Source: Deltaproteobacteria bacterium (GTDB lineage Bacteria > Myxococcota > Kuafuiibacteriia > Kuafuiibacteriales > Kuafuiibacteriaceae). Taken from it: a DNA stretch of 64,000 nt. Of this stretch, positions 54,449 to 63,881 are shown piece after piece (the stretch's first letter is position 1; each line of letters begins with the position of its first letter). Made by a program: the position numbers and the translations under genes. The notes under the pieces are model-generated. The model was given only the letters and a program-made list of their open reading frames with translations, was not told where the DNA came from and did not search any database. The stretch lies in assembly GCA_016713425.1 (NCBI GenBank), contig JADJPE010000005.1:4186001-4250000 (forward strand), in the 5' to 3' direction.

Positions 54449-56029
54449 CTAGGCGCGGTCGGCAACGACCATCCCCTCGTTGCGTGAAATCGCCTGGTCG
54501 ACCTCTGCATCCGACAGTCCCGAGCTTAGGCTGAGCGTCGTGCTCGCCTGGGCGCCGGTCTCCAGATCCCGCGCCGAGACATTGACGATGCCGTCCGCGT
54601 CGATCTCGAAGGTGACTTCGATCGTGACTTCGCCCCGCATCGCGACGCGAAAGCCGGAAAACTCGAACTCTCCAAGCAGCGTGTTCTCGGCGAGTAGATT
54701 GGACTCACCCTGGTAGATCTTGATTCGGACGCGCTCTTGGAAATCGGTCGCCGTAGTGAACGACCGCGTGCGTTCGATCGGGATCGGCGTGTTCTTGTCG
54801 ATGATGCGCTCGGTATAGCCGCCGACCGTTCCCAGTCGAAGCGTGAGCGGCGTGACGTCGAGCAGATACGTCGATTGTTGATTGTCGAGGAGCGCGTGCG
54901 CTTGGATCGCCGCGCCCATCGCAACCACCTCATCCGGATCGACGTCGGTGAGTGGTTGCTTCTGGAAGTAGTGGCGCACGGAGCTCCGAATAATGGGCAG
55001 CCTCGTTGGTCCCCCGACGAGAATGATACAGTCGACCTCCGAGGCTGTGATGCGCGCGGACTGAAGCGCCTCGTCACACACCTTGAACGTTCGCTGGACG
55101 AGGTCCATGACCATCTGGTTGAACTCGGCGCGCGAAAGTGTCGTCGAAAAGTCGAGCGAATATCCGTTCTCGTCCGTGTAGATCAAGGGAATATGGATCT
55201 GGACGACTTCGTGCTCGGATAGCCCAATCTTCGCCTTTTCGGCGGCTTCCTTCAGCTTCTGGAGTGCGTACTTGTCCTTGCGAAGGTCCACCTTCTGCTG
55301 CTGCTCGAAGGAGTCCGCGAGCCAATGCATGATGCGATCGTCGAAGTCGTCGCCGCCAAGGTACGTGTCTCCGGCCGTTGAGATGACTTCGAAGACGTCG
55401 TCGCCGATGTCGAGGATCGAGACGTCGAACGTGCCTCCGCCGAGGTCGTACAGCACGACGCGCTGGTTGTAGCCCTGTCCGAAGCCATACGAGAGCGCGG
55501 CGGCGGTTGGCTCGTTGATGATGCGGAGTACATCCAGCCCTGCGATCTTGCCGGCGTCCTTGGTCGCCTGGCGTTGGTTGTCGTTGAAATATGCGGGAAC
55601 CGTGATCACGGCTTTCGTCACGGTTTGGCCCGTGTGGTTTTCAACGACTTGCCGCATCTCCTTGAGCACGATGGCTGAGAGCTCTGGCACCGAATACATC
55701 GTGTCTCGGATCTGGATGCGTACCGAGTTGTTCGTGCCCTCGACGATGTTGTAAGGCACCACGCTTCGCGCCTTGCGCACTTCTTCGGAGAAGTAGAATC
55801 GCCCGATGAGGCGCTTGGCCGAGTAGACCGTGTTGTCTGGGTTCGTGATGATCTGTTTCTTTGCGTCGTTGCCGACCAGGACACGCCCGTCGTCCATGAA
55901 CGACACGACGGATGCGTGCGTGCGCTCACCCCATTCGTTCGGGATCACGGTCGGCATGCCGTCTTCGATGATGGCCACACACGTGTAGCTCGTCCCTAGG
56001 TCGATCCCCATCGCGATTTCGGTTGTCAC
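54449..56029 (-). CDS. Hsp70-family chaperone, lidless DnaK-like, paired with a J protein
   Basis: The 526-residue product has MGIDLGTSYTCVAI, FNDNQRQATKDAG, IINEPTAAALSYGFG, YDLGGGTFDVS and ILVGGPTRLP, the complete Hsp70 ATPase domain, followed by YLLDVTPLTLRLGTVGG and the beta-sandwich (IKIYQGESNLLAENTLLGEFEFSGF, DGIVNVSARD). The helical lid of about 110 residues is missing; the C-terminus is a short tail with DAEVDQAISRNEG. A J-domain gene follows directly, and no grpE is adjacent. The sequence differs from the Hsp70 at 9206-10741 throughout, so these are two separate specialised paralogues. Confidence 0.92.
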   Translation of the reverse strand: MTTEIAMGIDLGTSYTCVAIIEDGMPTVIPNEWGERTHASVVSFMDDGRVLVGNDAKKQIITNPDNTVYSAKRLIGRFYFSEEVRKARSVVPYNIVEGTNNSVRIQIRDTMYSVPELSAIVLKEMRQVVENHTGQTVTKAVITVPAYFNDNQRQATKDAGKIAGLDVLRIINEPTAAALSYGFGQGYNQRVVLYDLGGGTFDVSILDIGDDVFEVISTAGDTYLGGDDFDDRIMHWLADSFEQQQKVDLRKDKYALQKLKEAAEKAKIGLSEHEVVQIHIPLIYTDENGYSLDFSTTLSRAEFNQMVMDLVQRTFKVCDEALQSARITASEVDCIILVGGPTRLPIIRSSVRHYFQKQPLTDVDPDEVVAMGAAIQAHALLDNQQSTYLLDVTPLTLRLGTVGGYTERIIDKNTPIPIERTRSFTTATDFQERVRIKIYQGESNLLAENTLLGEFEFSGFRVAMRGEVTIEVTFEIDADGIVNVSARDLETGAQASTTLSLSSGLSDAEVDQAISRNEGMVVADRA

Positions 56030-56215
56030 TGTGTACCCCGCGCTGGGCGTCTGTTCGCCCCGACAATCATTGAGCGTATAACACAGCTCTGTTCACGCCA
56101 CACGATGGGCAGGTCACGGTCTGTAGGGAAATCGGGCATCCTTGGATTCGTCGATTTAACCCCGCTTGCGAGCGGCGATCGAGGCTCGTACACTTGGATC
56201 TGTTCAGGCCTTTGT

Positions 56216-57058
56216 ATGGTGTACTTGGTCGCGACGATCGCCAGCGATGCGGAACATTTGCCGACCCTCCTCGAGCGTCTGAGGGACGAGGTCGCGGTTC
56301 CGGAAGTCCGTCCTGGGGGCGGTGAGGCTTGGTCGGTGGGCTATTATGCGGATCGCCGCCCGCTCATCATAAAGAAGCCGGGCACGCTCGTCCCCGGACG
56401 GTCCATCGCCGAGCTTGCAGGCGGGCTCAAGAGCCAGGTCATGCTGGCGTGCATCAAGAATCGGAACGACGTGGGCCGCCGGTCCCCCCCGTATCGACAC
56501 GGTCGATGGCTCTTCGCACACGTGGGCGATCTGTCGGGTCTGGAGGCGCAATCCGCACGGATTCGGGAGCGACTTCCAACCTTTTTCCCGGGCGAGGCGG
56601 ACGATACCGGCCCCGGTGCGCTCGCCTTTGCCATGTTTCGAGCCGAGCTTCAGCGGATTGGGGCGGGTGCCGAAGAAGATCCATTGATTGCGCCGTCGGA
56701 GCTGCGGCAGGCGCTCCACCGTGCAGCCGAAGCGGCCTCTGGGCTTGCACGGGAAGCGAGCTTGATGCTTCGGGCTGGGTTTGTGGCGACGAACGGTCGC
56801 GTGATCGTCGCGTCACGTGTCGGTGCGCCGCTGTGGTTTCGCAGCAAGATTGGTCTCGAGGCGTCCGCGGATTCGCCGCTCCTGGCCGACCCGTCGAGCA
56901 TCGGCTTCAAGCGACTGATGGAATCGCTTGCGCGGTTTCGAGCCGTCGTATTGGCGCATGCGGTTCGAGAAGGACAGGGACAGTCGGAGTGGGTCGAGGT
57001 CCCAGAAGGGCGTACGTTGTCTGTGGATCATCAGCTCAGCGTTGATCTCGGGGGCTAG
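56216..57058 (+). CDS. Class II glutamine amidotransferase-like protein lacking the catalytic Cys
   Basis: The 280-residue product follows the layout of class II (N-terminal nucleophile) amidotransferases of the YafJ/EgtC type: MVYLVATIASDAE at the start, EAWSVGYYADRRPLIIKKPG, LACIKNR and YRHGRWLFAHVGDLSG. The nucleophile should be Cys2; here residue 2 is Val, and the usual NxHPF and HNG signatures are SPPYRH and HVG. It is probably a non-catalytic relative. An upstream in-frame GTG-type start at 56105 would add 37 residues but would bury the N-terminal strand. No obvious promoter or partner; the next gene follows after 62 bases. Confidence 0.6.
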   Translation: MVYLVATIASDAEHLPTLLERLRDEVAVPEVRPGGGEAWSVGYYADRRPLIIKKPGTLVPGRSIAELAGGLKSQVMLACIKNRNDVGRRSPPYRHGRWLFAHVGDLSGLEAQSARIRERLPTFFPGEADDTGPGALAFAMFRAELQRIGAGAEEDPLIAPSELRQALHRAAEAASGLAREASLMLRAGFVATNGRVIVASRVGAPLWFRSKIGLEASADSPLLADPSSIGFKRLMESLARFRAVVLAHAVREGQGQSEWVEVPEGRTLSVDHQLSVDLGG

Positions 57059-57120
57059 AGGATCCGAAAGGCCAGCTTGCGGATTAAGGCGCGGCTGGCT
57101 AGCTTTTCCATTGGCGTCCT

Positions 57121-58729
57121 GTGTCTCTACCGCACGAACTCCCCTCCGTCACGGCTACCGTGCTCCTGATCGAGCCGAACCCGGGCATTCTGATCGTTGG
57201 CCGAAACGTGCTCATGCAGGCCGGTTTCGATGTTGTTGCGGTGGCGGGGCCCCGCGAAGCTCAGGTGGTGGTCGCGCGCCGAAACGTGGATGTCGTACTT
57301 CTGGATACCGCGTTGGCCACGGCTGAGGTCATCGCGACCATCCGTGGGCATCCCGCCGAGCCGGCCGAACAGGTTCAACTCGTGGCGACGCGCTCGAAGA
57401 CGCGCGCGCTCAGCGGTGGCTCATCCTTCGGTCATGGTGGCGCGACTGACCGGCAGGACCGACAGATCTTCTCCGACGTCATCGAGAAGCCTTTCGCACC
57501 CGACGAGCTCGTGACTGCGGTGTCTCGCGCGGTTGAGCGCCGGCGAAAGCCCTCGCGAACCTCGCGGCTCAACGCGCGAGTCGCCGAGCTTCGCCTCGAT
57601 TCGGCAGCGGGGGCGGGCTCCGGTGCCGGTTCCGATGCTTGTTCCGATGCCCGTTCCGGAGGCGCGGTTTCGGGGGCAGAGATCTCGACCGGTCGTCCCC
57701 CTCGTTTCGAAGGTCCTGTCGGCCGTGAGTTCCGGCGCTCCCTCGAAGTTCGAGGGGACCGCGAGGTGCGCGTGACGGCCGCCCAACTGGAGCGCGCGTT
57801 GGCGTCCGCCCTCGTGGCCCATGGCCTTGCGGTTGAACGAAGCGCCCTCCGCGAGACGGTTCGTTCGTGCCTTGCGACCCTCGACGATCATGCGGCCGCA
57901 GCCGTGGCCGCGGACGAAAGCGATGCTGGGGCCGGGGTGTTGGTCGTCGCAGGCGACCTTCGACGGGTCACGCTCGATCAGGTTCTTCAGTTGTGCACAG
58001 GGCTTGATGGCGTTGCGAGGTGTCGACTCGAGCACGATGATGGCGGCGTCATCGAGATCTATTTTCGCGACAATGAAGTGATCTTCGGTCGGGCCAGCAA
58101 TCTTCCAGAAGGATTCATGCTGGGGCGGCTTCTCGTCGCGGCTGGCGTGCTCGACGATGCTCAAGTCGAAGCGACGATCGCGCTCGCCGGCGGCGCTGCA
58201 CCCTCGGGGCCGCGAACAGAGCCCGTTCCGCGGCGCTCGGGCACTCTTCGCGAATGGATGGGGGCAGCGTCTCGTGCGCCTCGGCCTGATCACCGAGGCG
58301 GACTTGAGGCAAGCATTGGTTCGCCAAACCGAGGAGCTGGTCTACGAAGCAGTTCGTTGGATGGATGGCCGCTTTCGCATCTACGCGGATGCCATCCTTC
58401 CCGTGGAAGGCCAGAGCGCCGGGGTTCGCCTCCCGTTTCACCATCTTCTCCTCGAAGGGATGCGCCGGCTCGATGAGTGGGCACGTATCTCGGCTGAAAT
58501 GGGCGGGACGGGGGCCAAGATCCGGCGCCTCGATTTCCGTGATTCCGCCGAACAGCTTGGCTATCTTACGCCCGAAGATCGCTTGGTTTTTGACCGACTG
58601 CACGATCGGTCGACGGTGATGGATCTCGTCCATCGCGTCCGGCGCCCAACCTACGACGTTCTCTGCACCCTCCATCGCCTGGCCGTGAATCGCTTGGTCG
58701 AGGTCGAGTCTATGCCTCTCGTCGGTTGA
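57121..58729 (+). pseudogene. Response regulator receiver plus DUF4388 (PATAN) protein, frameshifted
   Basis: The first frame (57121-58476) has a receiver-like domain (LIEPNPGILIVGRNVLMQAGFDVV, VDVVLLDTAL with the phospho-acceptor Asp, DVIEKPFAPDEL with the Lys), a Gly/Ser/Ala linker with repeats, and the start of DUF4388 (GDLRRVTLDQVLQLCTGLDGVARC, EIYFRDNEVIFGRA). The rest of the domain is in another frame (GQRLVRLGLITEADLRQALVRQTEELVYEAVRW, ending at 58729). Removing one G from the GGGGG run at 58260-58264 restores a single frame reading EWMGQRLVRLGL. This may be a true mutation, phase-variation site or an assembly error in the homopolymer. Confidence 0.8.
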
Positions 58730-58758
58730 CTTGTGGTCGCAGGTCATAGTCGCTCCGG

Positions 58759-59562
58759 TTGCCGATGAAGGAACCCGGGGGGCGTGTGCGGTTGACGGGC
58801 GTCGTCGTTGCAAGAGACGAAGCCAGACGTATTGGCGCTTGCCTTGATGCGATCAGCTTCTGCGACGAGATCGTCGTGGTCCTTGATGCCGCGTCCTCGG
58901 ATGACACGCAGCGCATCGTCGAAGCGCGTGGCCTTCGGTGTGTTGTCCGCGTGTTCATGAACATGAATGACCAGAAGGACTTTGGTCGAAGCGTCGCCGC
59001 GGGCGAGTGGGTTCTGAACGTCGACGCGGACGAAGTCGTCTCTTCTGAACTCAAGCGGGAGATTCTCGATGTGCTGGCGCGGGCGCCCTCGCACGCCGCA
59101 TTTCGCATCCCTTTTCGCAACCATCTGCGGAATGTCTGGATTCGGCGGTGCGGCTACTCTCCTGACTACCATGTACGCCTCGTGAAGCGAGATTACGCGC
59201 GCTGGGATAGCCAGGCGCCGGTTCACGACCGCGTTGTTGTTGCGGGGACGGTCGGTACGCTTTCCGGCGCGATCGATCACTATTCGTTCGAGTCGGTGGC
59301 GCATTTCTTGAACAAGTCGGCAGGCTATGCTGAGCGGTTCGCGGCCGACGCGTATGCGCGTGGGCGCCGAGCTCGCCTGGCGACGATCGCTTTTCACACC
59401 GCCTGGCGCTTCTTCAAAGTCTACTTCCTGCGCGCCGGCTTTCTGGAAGGGACGGTCGGACTCGTCATTTCGGGACTTCAAGCCTATGAGGTGTTTCAGA
59501 AATACGTCCGCCTCTGGGAGCGTGCGCGGTTCCCGGACTCGGGCGAAGGGAGGGCCCCCTGA
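58759..59562 (+). CDS. Glycosyltransferase family 2 (WaaE/LPS core type)
   Basis: The 267-residue product has the GT2 start LTGVVVARDEARRIGACLDAI, the SSDDT and GEWVLNVDADEVVS segment (DXD-type metal-binding motif VDADE), and FFKVYFLRAGFLEGTVGLVISGL near the C-terminus, as in LPS core glucosyltransferases WaaE/KdtX. Start codons TTG 58759 or ATG 58765 are possible. It is followed by two GT9 genes with 26- and 1-base gaps, so it belongs to a core oligosaccharide cluster. Confidence 0.85.
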   Translation: MPMKEPGGRVRLTGVVVARDEARRIGACLDAISFCDEIVVVLDAASSDDTQRIVEARGLRCVVRVFMNMNDQKDFGRSVAAGEWVLNVDADEVVSSELKREILDVLARAPSHAAFRIPFRNHLRNVWIRRCGYSPDYHVRLVKRDYARWDSQAPVHDRVVVAGTVGTLSGAIDHYSFESVAHFLNKSAGYAERFAADAYARGRRARLATIAFHTAWRFFKVYFLRAGFLEGTVGLVISGLQAYEVFQKYVRLWERARFPDSGEGRAP

Positions 59563-59588
59563 ACCCCAAGGATCCGAGTGCTCGCATC

Positions 59589-60728
59589 GTGATCATCGAT
59601 CCCGCATTCGTGGGTGATGTCGTTTTCGACGCGCCGCTGGTGCGTTGGCTGCGCGAGCGACGTCCGAAAGCGCATCTCGCGATGGTCGTGCGCCCACCGG
59701 CCGACGGCGTCGCGCGCTGCATCGCAGGGATCGACGCCGTTCATGTGTATGACAAGCGGGGTGCGGATCGCGGAATCAAAGGCCTTCACCGGGTCGCTCG
59801 CGTACTGTCTGACGCACGTTACGATGTGGCACTCATTCCGCATCCATCGGTCCGGAGCGTCCTGCTTGCTTCCGTGGCGAGGATCCGGTGCCGCGTCGGC
59901 ATTGGGCAGGCCTGGCTTGCTCGTCGCGGTTTGACGACGTCCCTGGCTCCGGCGGCTGGCGATACGTTTGTTGGCGATCGGCTCCGGCTCGGGGTTTGGT
60001 TGTTGGGCGAAGGCGCGCACGAAAGCGACACTTCGGCCGCGGAAACGGCGGGAATTGCGGGCTCGTTGAGCGTACCGCGCGATCGGTGTGCTCACCGGCT
60101 TCGGGACGCCGCCGCGGAGGTGGCTGCGGAGACGGCCGCGGAGGTGGCTGCGGAGACGGCGGCGAACCTCAGTTCGTTCCGCCGCCGTCCGCTCAGAGGC
60201 GCCTGCGTAGGCCTGGTTCTTGGGTCCAACTGGGCGACCAAACGCTGGCCGGTCGATCATGCCGGGACGTTGATTCGGCAACTTCATGAAGCCGGCGCCT
60301 CGATCATGCTCCTCGGGTCGGAGGCGGAGCGGCCGTTGGTCGAAGCGATGGAGGCCGTGCGTCCGGGGACGCGCGAGATCGTCATCGATGGCATGGGCGG
60401 AACGCTGGATGCGCTGATCGATCGGGTCGCAGAGTGTGACCTCTTGGTCGCGGGAGACACTGGGCCCCTTCACATTGCCCGGGGTCTCGGCGTGCCGGTC
60501 GTTGCTCTCTTTGGGCCGACGCCCGAGACCCGCCATCGATTTTCGCCCCACGACGTTGTGCTCACGAATTCCTTGGACTGTCGGCCTTGCTCGAGGCATG
60601 GCGACGCGCGATGCCCGCTCGGCCATCATCGTTGCCTTCGGGACCTCTCTTCGAGCCGTGTCTTTGCGGCGGTGCGCGAAACACTTGAGCAACGTGCTCG
60701 ACGCAGCAGCGGCCTGGAGGCTGAGTAA
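59589..60728 (+). CDS. Glycosyltransferase family 9 (heptosyltransferase-like) with repeat insert
   Basis: The 379-residue product has IIDPAFVGDVVFDAPLVRWLRE at the start and LVAGDTGPLHIARGLGVPVVALFGPT with CRPCSRHGDARCPLGHHRC at the C-terminus, typical GT9 features. An insert near residues 175-195 (AAAEVAAETAAEVAAETAAN, 18-base repeats at about 60108-60166) separates the two Rossmann domains. The GTG at 59589 is the start used; the frame is open back to the previous stop, so the start may be earlier. It lies between two other LPS transferase genes. Confidence 0.87.
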   Translation: MIIDPAFVGDVVFDAPLVRWLRERRPKAHLAMVVRPPADGVARCIAGIDAVHVYDKRGADRGIKGLHRVARVLSDARYDVALIPHPSVRSVLLASVARIRCRVGIGQAWLARRGLTTSLAPAAGDTFVGDRLRLGVWLLGEGAHESDTSAAETAGIAGSLSVPRDRCAHRLRDAAAEVAAETAAEVAAETAANLSSFRRRPLRGACVGLVLGSNWATKRWPVDHAGTLIRQLHEAGASIMLLGSEAERPLVEAMEAVRPGTREIVIDGMGGTLDALIDRVAECDLLVAGDTGPLHIARGLGVPVVALFGPTPETRHRFSPHDVVLTNSLDCRPCSRHGDARCPLGHHRCLRDLSSSRVFAAVRETLEQRARRSSGLEAE

Positions 60729-60729
60729 G

Positions 60730-61908
60730 ATGTCGATGACCCGATTTGACGCATTCCTTCGCTGGGGTCGACGGTGCCTCAAGCGGTGGGCCGCTCGGGT
60801 CGGCGGTACGGTGCTCTCGTGGATGGTGCTGAGCCGCTCGTCAGCGCAGGCGGGCTTTCTAGGGGGCCTGGTCGAGGCCCCTGACCCCTTCGATCCCGTG
60901 CATCTTCGTTGTTGGATCGAGAGCCTCGGAACCTCGGCGCGGATTCTGCTGATTCGTGTGGATGAACGGGTGGGCAATGTCTTGCTCACGACCCCGCTTT
61001 TGTCGGCGCTCAGCGCTGCGTTTCCACTCGCGCAGATCGATGTACTCCTTGCGCGCTCGAAGCACACGCTCGTCGAGGGCCTCGCGAATGTGCGGGTGTT
61101 CGAAAAGCGCGACGTCTTCCGGCGGCCGGGTTCCTTCGTAGGGTGTCTCTACGCGCTACGTCGAAGGCAGTACCACGTCGCCATCGATGCTTCTCACTGG
61201 CATCAGTTCAGCCTGACCCACGCTCTACTTCTTGGCTGGACCCGCGCTTTGGTCCGAATTGCTCACGACCGTGGCGATGCCGACCGCTTTGCGACGCATC
61301 TCGTCGGGCCGCGAGGGGAGGCCGGCGACCCGCCCATGGGCGAGATTGCGCGAAAGCTTGAGCTTCTTGGACCTCTTGGGACGCTCGGCGACCCGACATC
61401 CATGACCACGTCGCTCGGGCGCCTGGACGCTGACCAGCGTGAAGCGGAGCGCGTTCTTCAGGATCTTGGACTATCGGGGGCGCGCATCGTGGGGCTGATG
61501 CCGGGAAGCCGCAAGCTGGACCATCGTGCCCCGTTCGCCGTCTTTGAGGCTTTGGTCGGCGTCATCCACGAGCTTGGTGCGTGTCCGCTGATTTTGTGGG
61601 GCCCCGGTGAAGCCGATCTGGCGGCGAGTTTGGCGGCTCGCTCTGGGGCCGTCTTGGCGCCCGCGACGGACCTGCGGCGCCTGGCGGCGATCGTTCGCCG
61701 TTTGGCGGCCACCGTCGCCAACGACACGGGAACAATGCATCTTTCGGTGGCCTGCAACACGCCGACTTTGGCGCTCTTCGTCGGGGGCGACCCCGCGCGA
61801 TGGGGGCACGTGTTTGCCCGTCACGAAGTCATCGCGGCCGATGGACGCTCGGACGAGGCGGTGGTCGATGAGGCGCGCGCCGCGCTCTTGCGCATGCTCC
61901 GCCCGTGA
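60730..61908 (+). CDS. Glycosyltransferase family 9 (heptosyltransferase-like)
   Basis: The 392-residue product has a short basic N-terminus with a hydrophobic stretch, then ILLIRVDERVGNVLLTTPLLSALSAAFP (GT9 N-domain) and ATVANDTGTMHLSVACNTPTLALFVGGDPARWG in the C-domain. The D-T/S-G-P motif is NDTGTMH rather than DSGPAH, which is seen in more distant GT9 members. Start ATG 60730 follows the upstream GT9 stop by one base. This is the third GT9 in the window, implying at least three heptose-type linkages or specialised sugars in the core. Confidence 0.85.
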   Translation: MSMTRFDAFLRWGRRCLKRWAARVGGTVLSWMVLSRSSAQAGFLGGLVEAPDPFDPVHLRCWIESLGTSARILLIRVDERVGNVLLTTPLLSALSAAFPLAQIDVLLARSKHTLVEGLANVRVFEKRDVFRRPGSFVGCLYALRRRQYHVAIDASHWHQFSLTHALLLGWTRALVRIAHDRGDADRFATHLVGPRGEAGDPPMGEIARKLELLGPLGTLGDPTSMTTSLGRLDADQREAERVLQDLGLSGARIVGLMPGSRKLDHRAPFAVFEALVGVIHELGACPLILWGPGEADLAASLAARSGAVLAPATDLRRLAAIVRRLAATVANDTGTMHLSVACNTPTLALFVGGDPARWGHVFARHEVIAADGRSDEAVVDEARAALLRMLRP

Positions 61909-62016
61909 AATGCATGCTGCGCTGCTGAAGTGGGTGGCGACTGCCCGCGGTTCCGCGTTTCGCCAAATGCACGTGCTCGCGCTTGACGGCGGCCGAGACT
62001 AACGGTCCGATGACGC

Positions 62017-62895
62017 ATGCTCAGAAGCATGACGGGGTTCGGGTCAGCGCGCGGCGAAGACCACCAGCGGGCCTATTCGGTCGAAGTGAAGTCGGTGAAC
62101 CATCGCCACTGCGATGTTCGTGTGCACGCACCGCCGAGCTGGAGCGGACTGACCGCCGAACTCGAAAGTCTCGTACGGGCTGAAGTCGCGAGGGGGCGCG
62201 TCGATTTGTCCCTCGAGGCTCGCACGCTGCCGGGGCGAAACGTGGCAGCGGTCGTCGACCTCGATCGCGCGCGTGCGGTCTACGAGGCGGGGCGACTCCT
62301 CGGTCAGGAACTTGAGATAGACTCGTCGATGAGTCTCGAAATGATCATGGCTGCTCCAGGTGTGCTGTTGACCAGCGACAGAGCCGGGGAGCCGGATGAA
62401 GTGCGCGCCAAGGTTGTGATGCTGACCCGCGAGGCTGTCGCCAAGCTTGCCGAGATGCGAACTCGCGAGGGCCGGGCGATCGAGGCCGATCTAAGGCGTC
62501 GTCTGCTCGCGGTTCGTCGGATGGTCGAGGACATTCGCGCGGCCCTCCCGGGCGTCGTGGCCGAGCGGAGGAGTCGGCTGGAGGCAAGACTGTGTGAGCT
62601 ACTTGCGCCGGGCGCGATCGACCCGACGCGCCTCGCGCAGGAAGTCGCGATCCTCGCCGACCGAGCAGACACGGCGGAAGAGCTGCTTCGTCTCGACAGT
62701 CATTCGGATCAATTTGCGACGATGATGAACCATGAAGACGCAGTCGGCCGCCGGCTCGATTTCCTCCTCCAGGAGATGCATCGCGAAGCCAACACTCTTG
62801 GGGCAAAGGTCATGAGCGCGGCCCTCGCGCACGTCGTGGTTGAGCTGAAGTCAGAGCTCGAACGAATCAGGGAGCAGGTACAAAATGTCGAATAG
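62017..62895 (+). CDS. yicC: YicC-family endoribonuclease
   Basis: Members of this family are reported as endoribonucleases in E. coli and stress-linked. The 292-residue product has MTGFGSA at the N-terminus (MLRSMTGFGSARGE), VEVKSVNHRHCDV, and the C-terminal signature EEL.RLDSH...F, with GRRLDFLLQEMHREANTLGAK typical of the C-terminal DUF1732 part. ATG 62029 (MTGFGS) is the more conserved start. It overlaps gmk by 11 bases; the yicC-gmk arrangement is common in bacteria. Confidence 0.92.
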   Translation: MLRSMTGFGSARGEDHQRAYSVEVKSVNHRHCDVRVHAPPSWSGLTAELESLVRAEVARGRVDLSLEARTLPGRNVAAVVDLDRARAVYEAGRLLGQELEIDSSMSLEMIMAAPGVLLTSDRAGEPDEVRAKVVMLTREAVAKLAEMRTREGRAIEADLRRRLLAVRRMVEDIRAALPGVVAERRSRLEARLCELLAPGAIDPTRLAQEVAILADRADTAEELLRLDSHSDQFATMMNHEDAVGRRLDFLLQEMHREANTLGAKVMSAALAHVVVELKSELERIREQVQNVE

Positions 62896-63511
62896 CGCAC
62901 GAAACGTCAGACGCGGGCTCCCGATTGTTGTGTCGGCCGCCTCAGGAACTGGGAAGACCTCGCTTTGCCGGGCGCTCCTCAAGACCCTGTCAAACGTATC
63001 CAGCAGTATTTCCTATACGACCCGAGAGCCTCGAGGCGAAGAGGTGCATGGGCGCGAGTACTACTTCGTCGACGACGCCACCTTCGATCGAATGATCGGA
63101 GCCCGCGAGTTCGTGGAGTGGGCCGAAGTCTTCGGCCGTCGCTACGGGACGGCGTTCCATACGGTCGAGGAGCAACTGGATGCAGGAACCGATGTCCTTC
63201 TCGACATCGACGTCCAAGGCGGGGCACAGATCCGCGATCGGGTGGCTGGTGCAGTGCTGATCTTTCTTCTCCCGCCCTCGATGGATGAGCTCCGCCGTCG
63301 CCTAACAAACCGCGCCGAAGATTCTCCTTGCGACATCGAGCGAAGGCTCGCGGAGGCCAAGGAAGAGATCCTTGCCTCGGCCCCCTACGACTACCTCCTC
63401 ATCAACGACGACTTCGACGAGGCTCTCTCCACACTGCGGTCGGTGATTCGTGCCGAGCGTTTACGCCGATCTCGACCGAGCGACCTCGTCCAGCGCCTGC
63501 TTAGTTCCTGA
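62885..63511 (+). CDS. gmk: Guanylate kinase
   Basis: Phosphorylates GMP to GDP in the cytosol. The 208-residue product has the P-loop SAASGTGKTSL (residues 17-27), ISYTTREPRGEEVHGREYYFV for GMP binding, and LLDIDVQGGAQIRD, as in bacterial guanylate kinases. The P-loop contains GTGKT rather than the usual GAGKS, still within the family. It is followed by the rRNA operon promoter region after 70 or so bases. Start ATG 62885 is inside the yicC gene end. Confidence 0.95.
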   Translation: MSNSARNVRRGLPIVVSAASGTGKTSLCRALLKTLSNVSSSISYTTREPRGEEVHGREYYFVDDATFDRMIGAREFVEWAEVFGRRYGTAFHTVEEQLDAGTDVLLDIDVQGGAQIRDRVAGAVLIFLLPPSMDELRRRLTNRAEDSPCDIERRLAEAKEEILASAPYDYLLINDDFDEALSTLRSVIRAERLRRSRPSDLVQRLLSS

Positions 63512-63578
63512 TCGGGCTCATCCCTGAGACTGAGCGTTTCGGCCGGGGCGAAAAAAAACACGGGGCCAATGCTTTTGG

Positions 63579-63607
63579 TTGACGAGGCCGCCGGAGCTCT
63601 CTATACG
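63579..63607 (+). promoter_or_regulatory. Probable rRNA operon promoter
   Basis: TTGACG at 63579-63584 and TATACG at 63602-63607 are separated by 17 bases, close to the vegetative consensus. The preceding AT-rich run (AAAAAAAACA at 63551-63560) could act as an upstream element. A second, weaker TTGACT occurs at 63678-63683. Confidence 0.7.
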
Positions 63608-63753
63608 TCCTTCCCACGCCAGCAAGGGCGGCACGAAAAAGAAAGAAACGCAAACGAGCGGGACCAAAAAATTCGTGTTGACTTAGCGGCGTACCGAGAA
63701 CAGATTCCGCGACCCGAACCGGTGGCGAGCCTCTGTTCGGGGTACCGTCTGTT

Positions 63754-63775
63754 TGCTCTCTGAAAACTGAATAGC
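63754..63775 (+). promoter_or_regulatory. rRNA leader with boxA-like antitermination signal
   Basis: TGCTCTCTGAAAACTGAATAG resembles the boxA region (TGCTCTTT) found in the leader of many rRNA operons, with the GAAAACTGAATAG tail common before 16S genes. It would bind NusB/S10 for antitermination. The rest of 63512-63881 is leader. Confidence 0.65.
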
Positions 63776-63881
63776 ATTCGCTTGAGAAAGATTGCTTAGT
63801 CTCGAGTCAATTCCGAGAGCGACTCCAACGCCCACGTGGCTTGGGGTTCAGCTCATTGGATCAATGAAATCTCCAAAGTTA

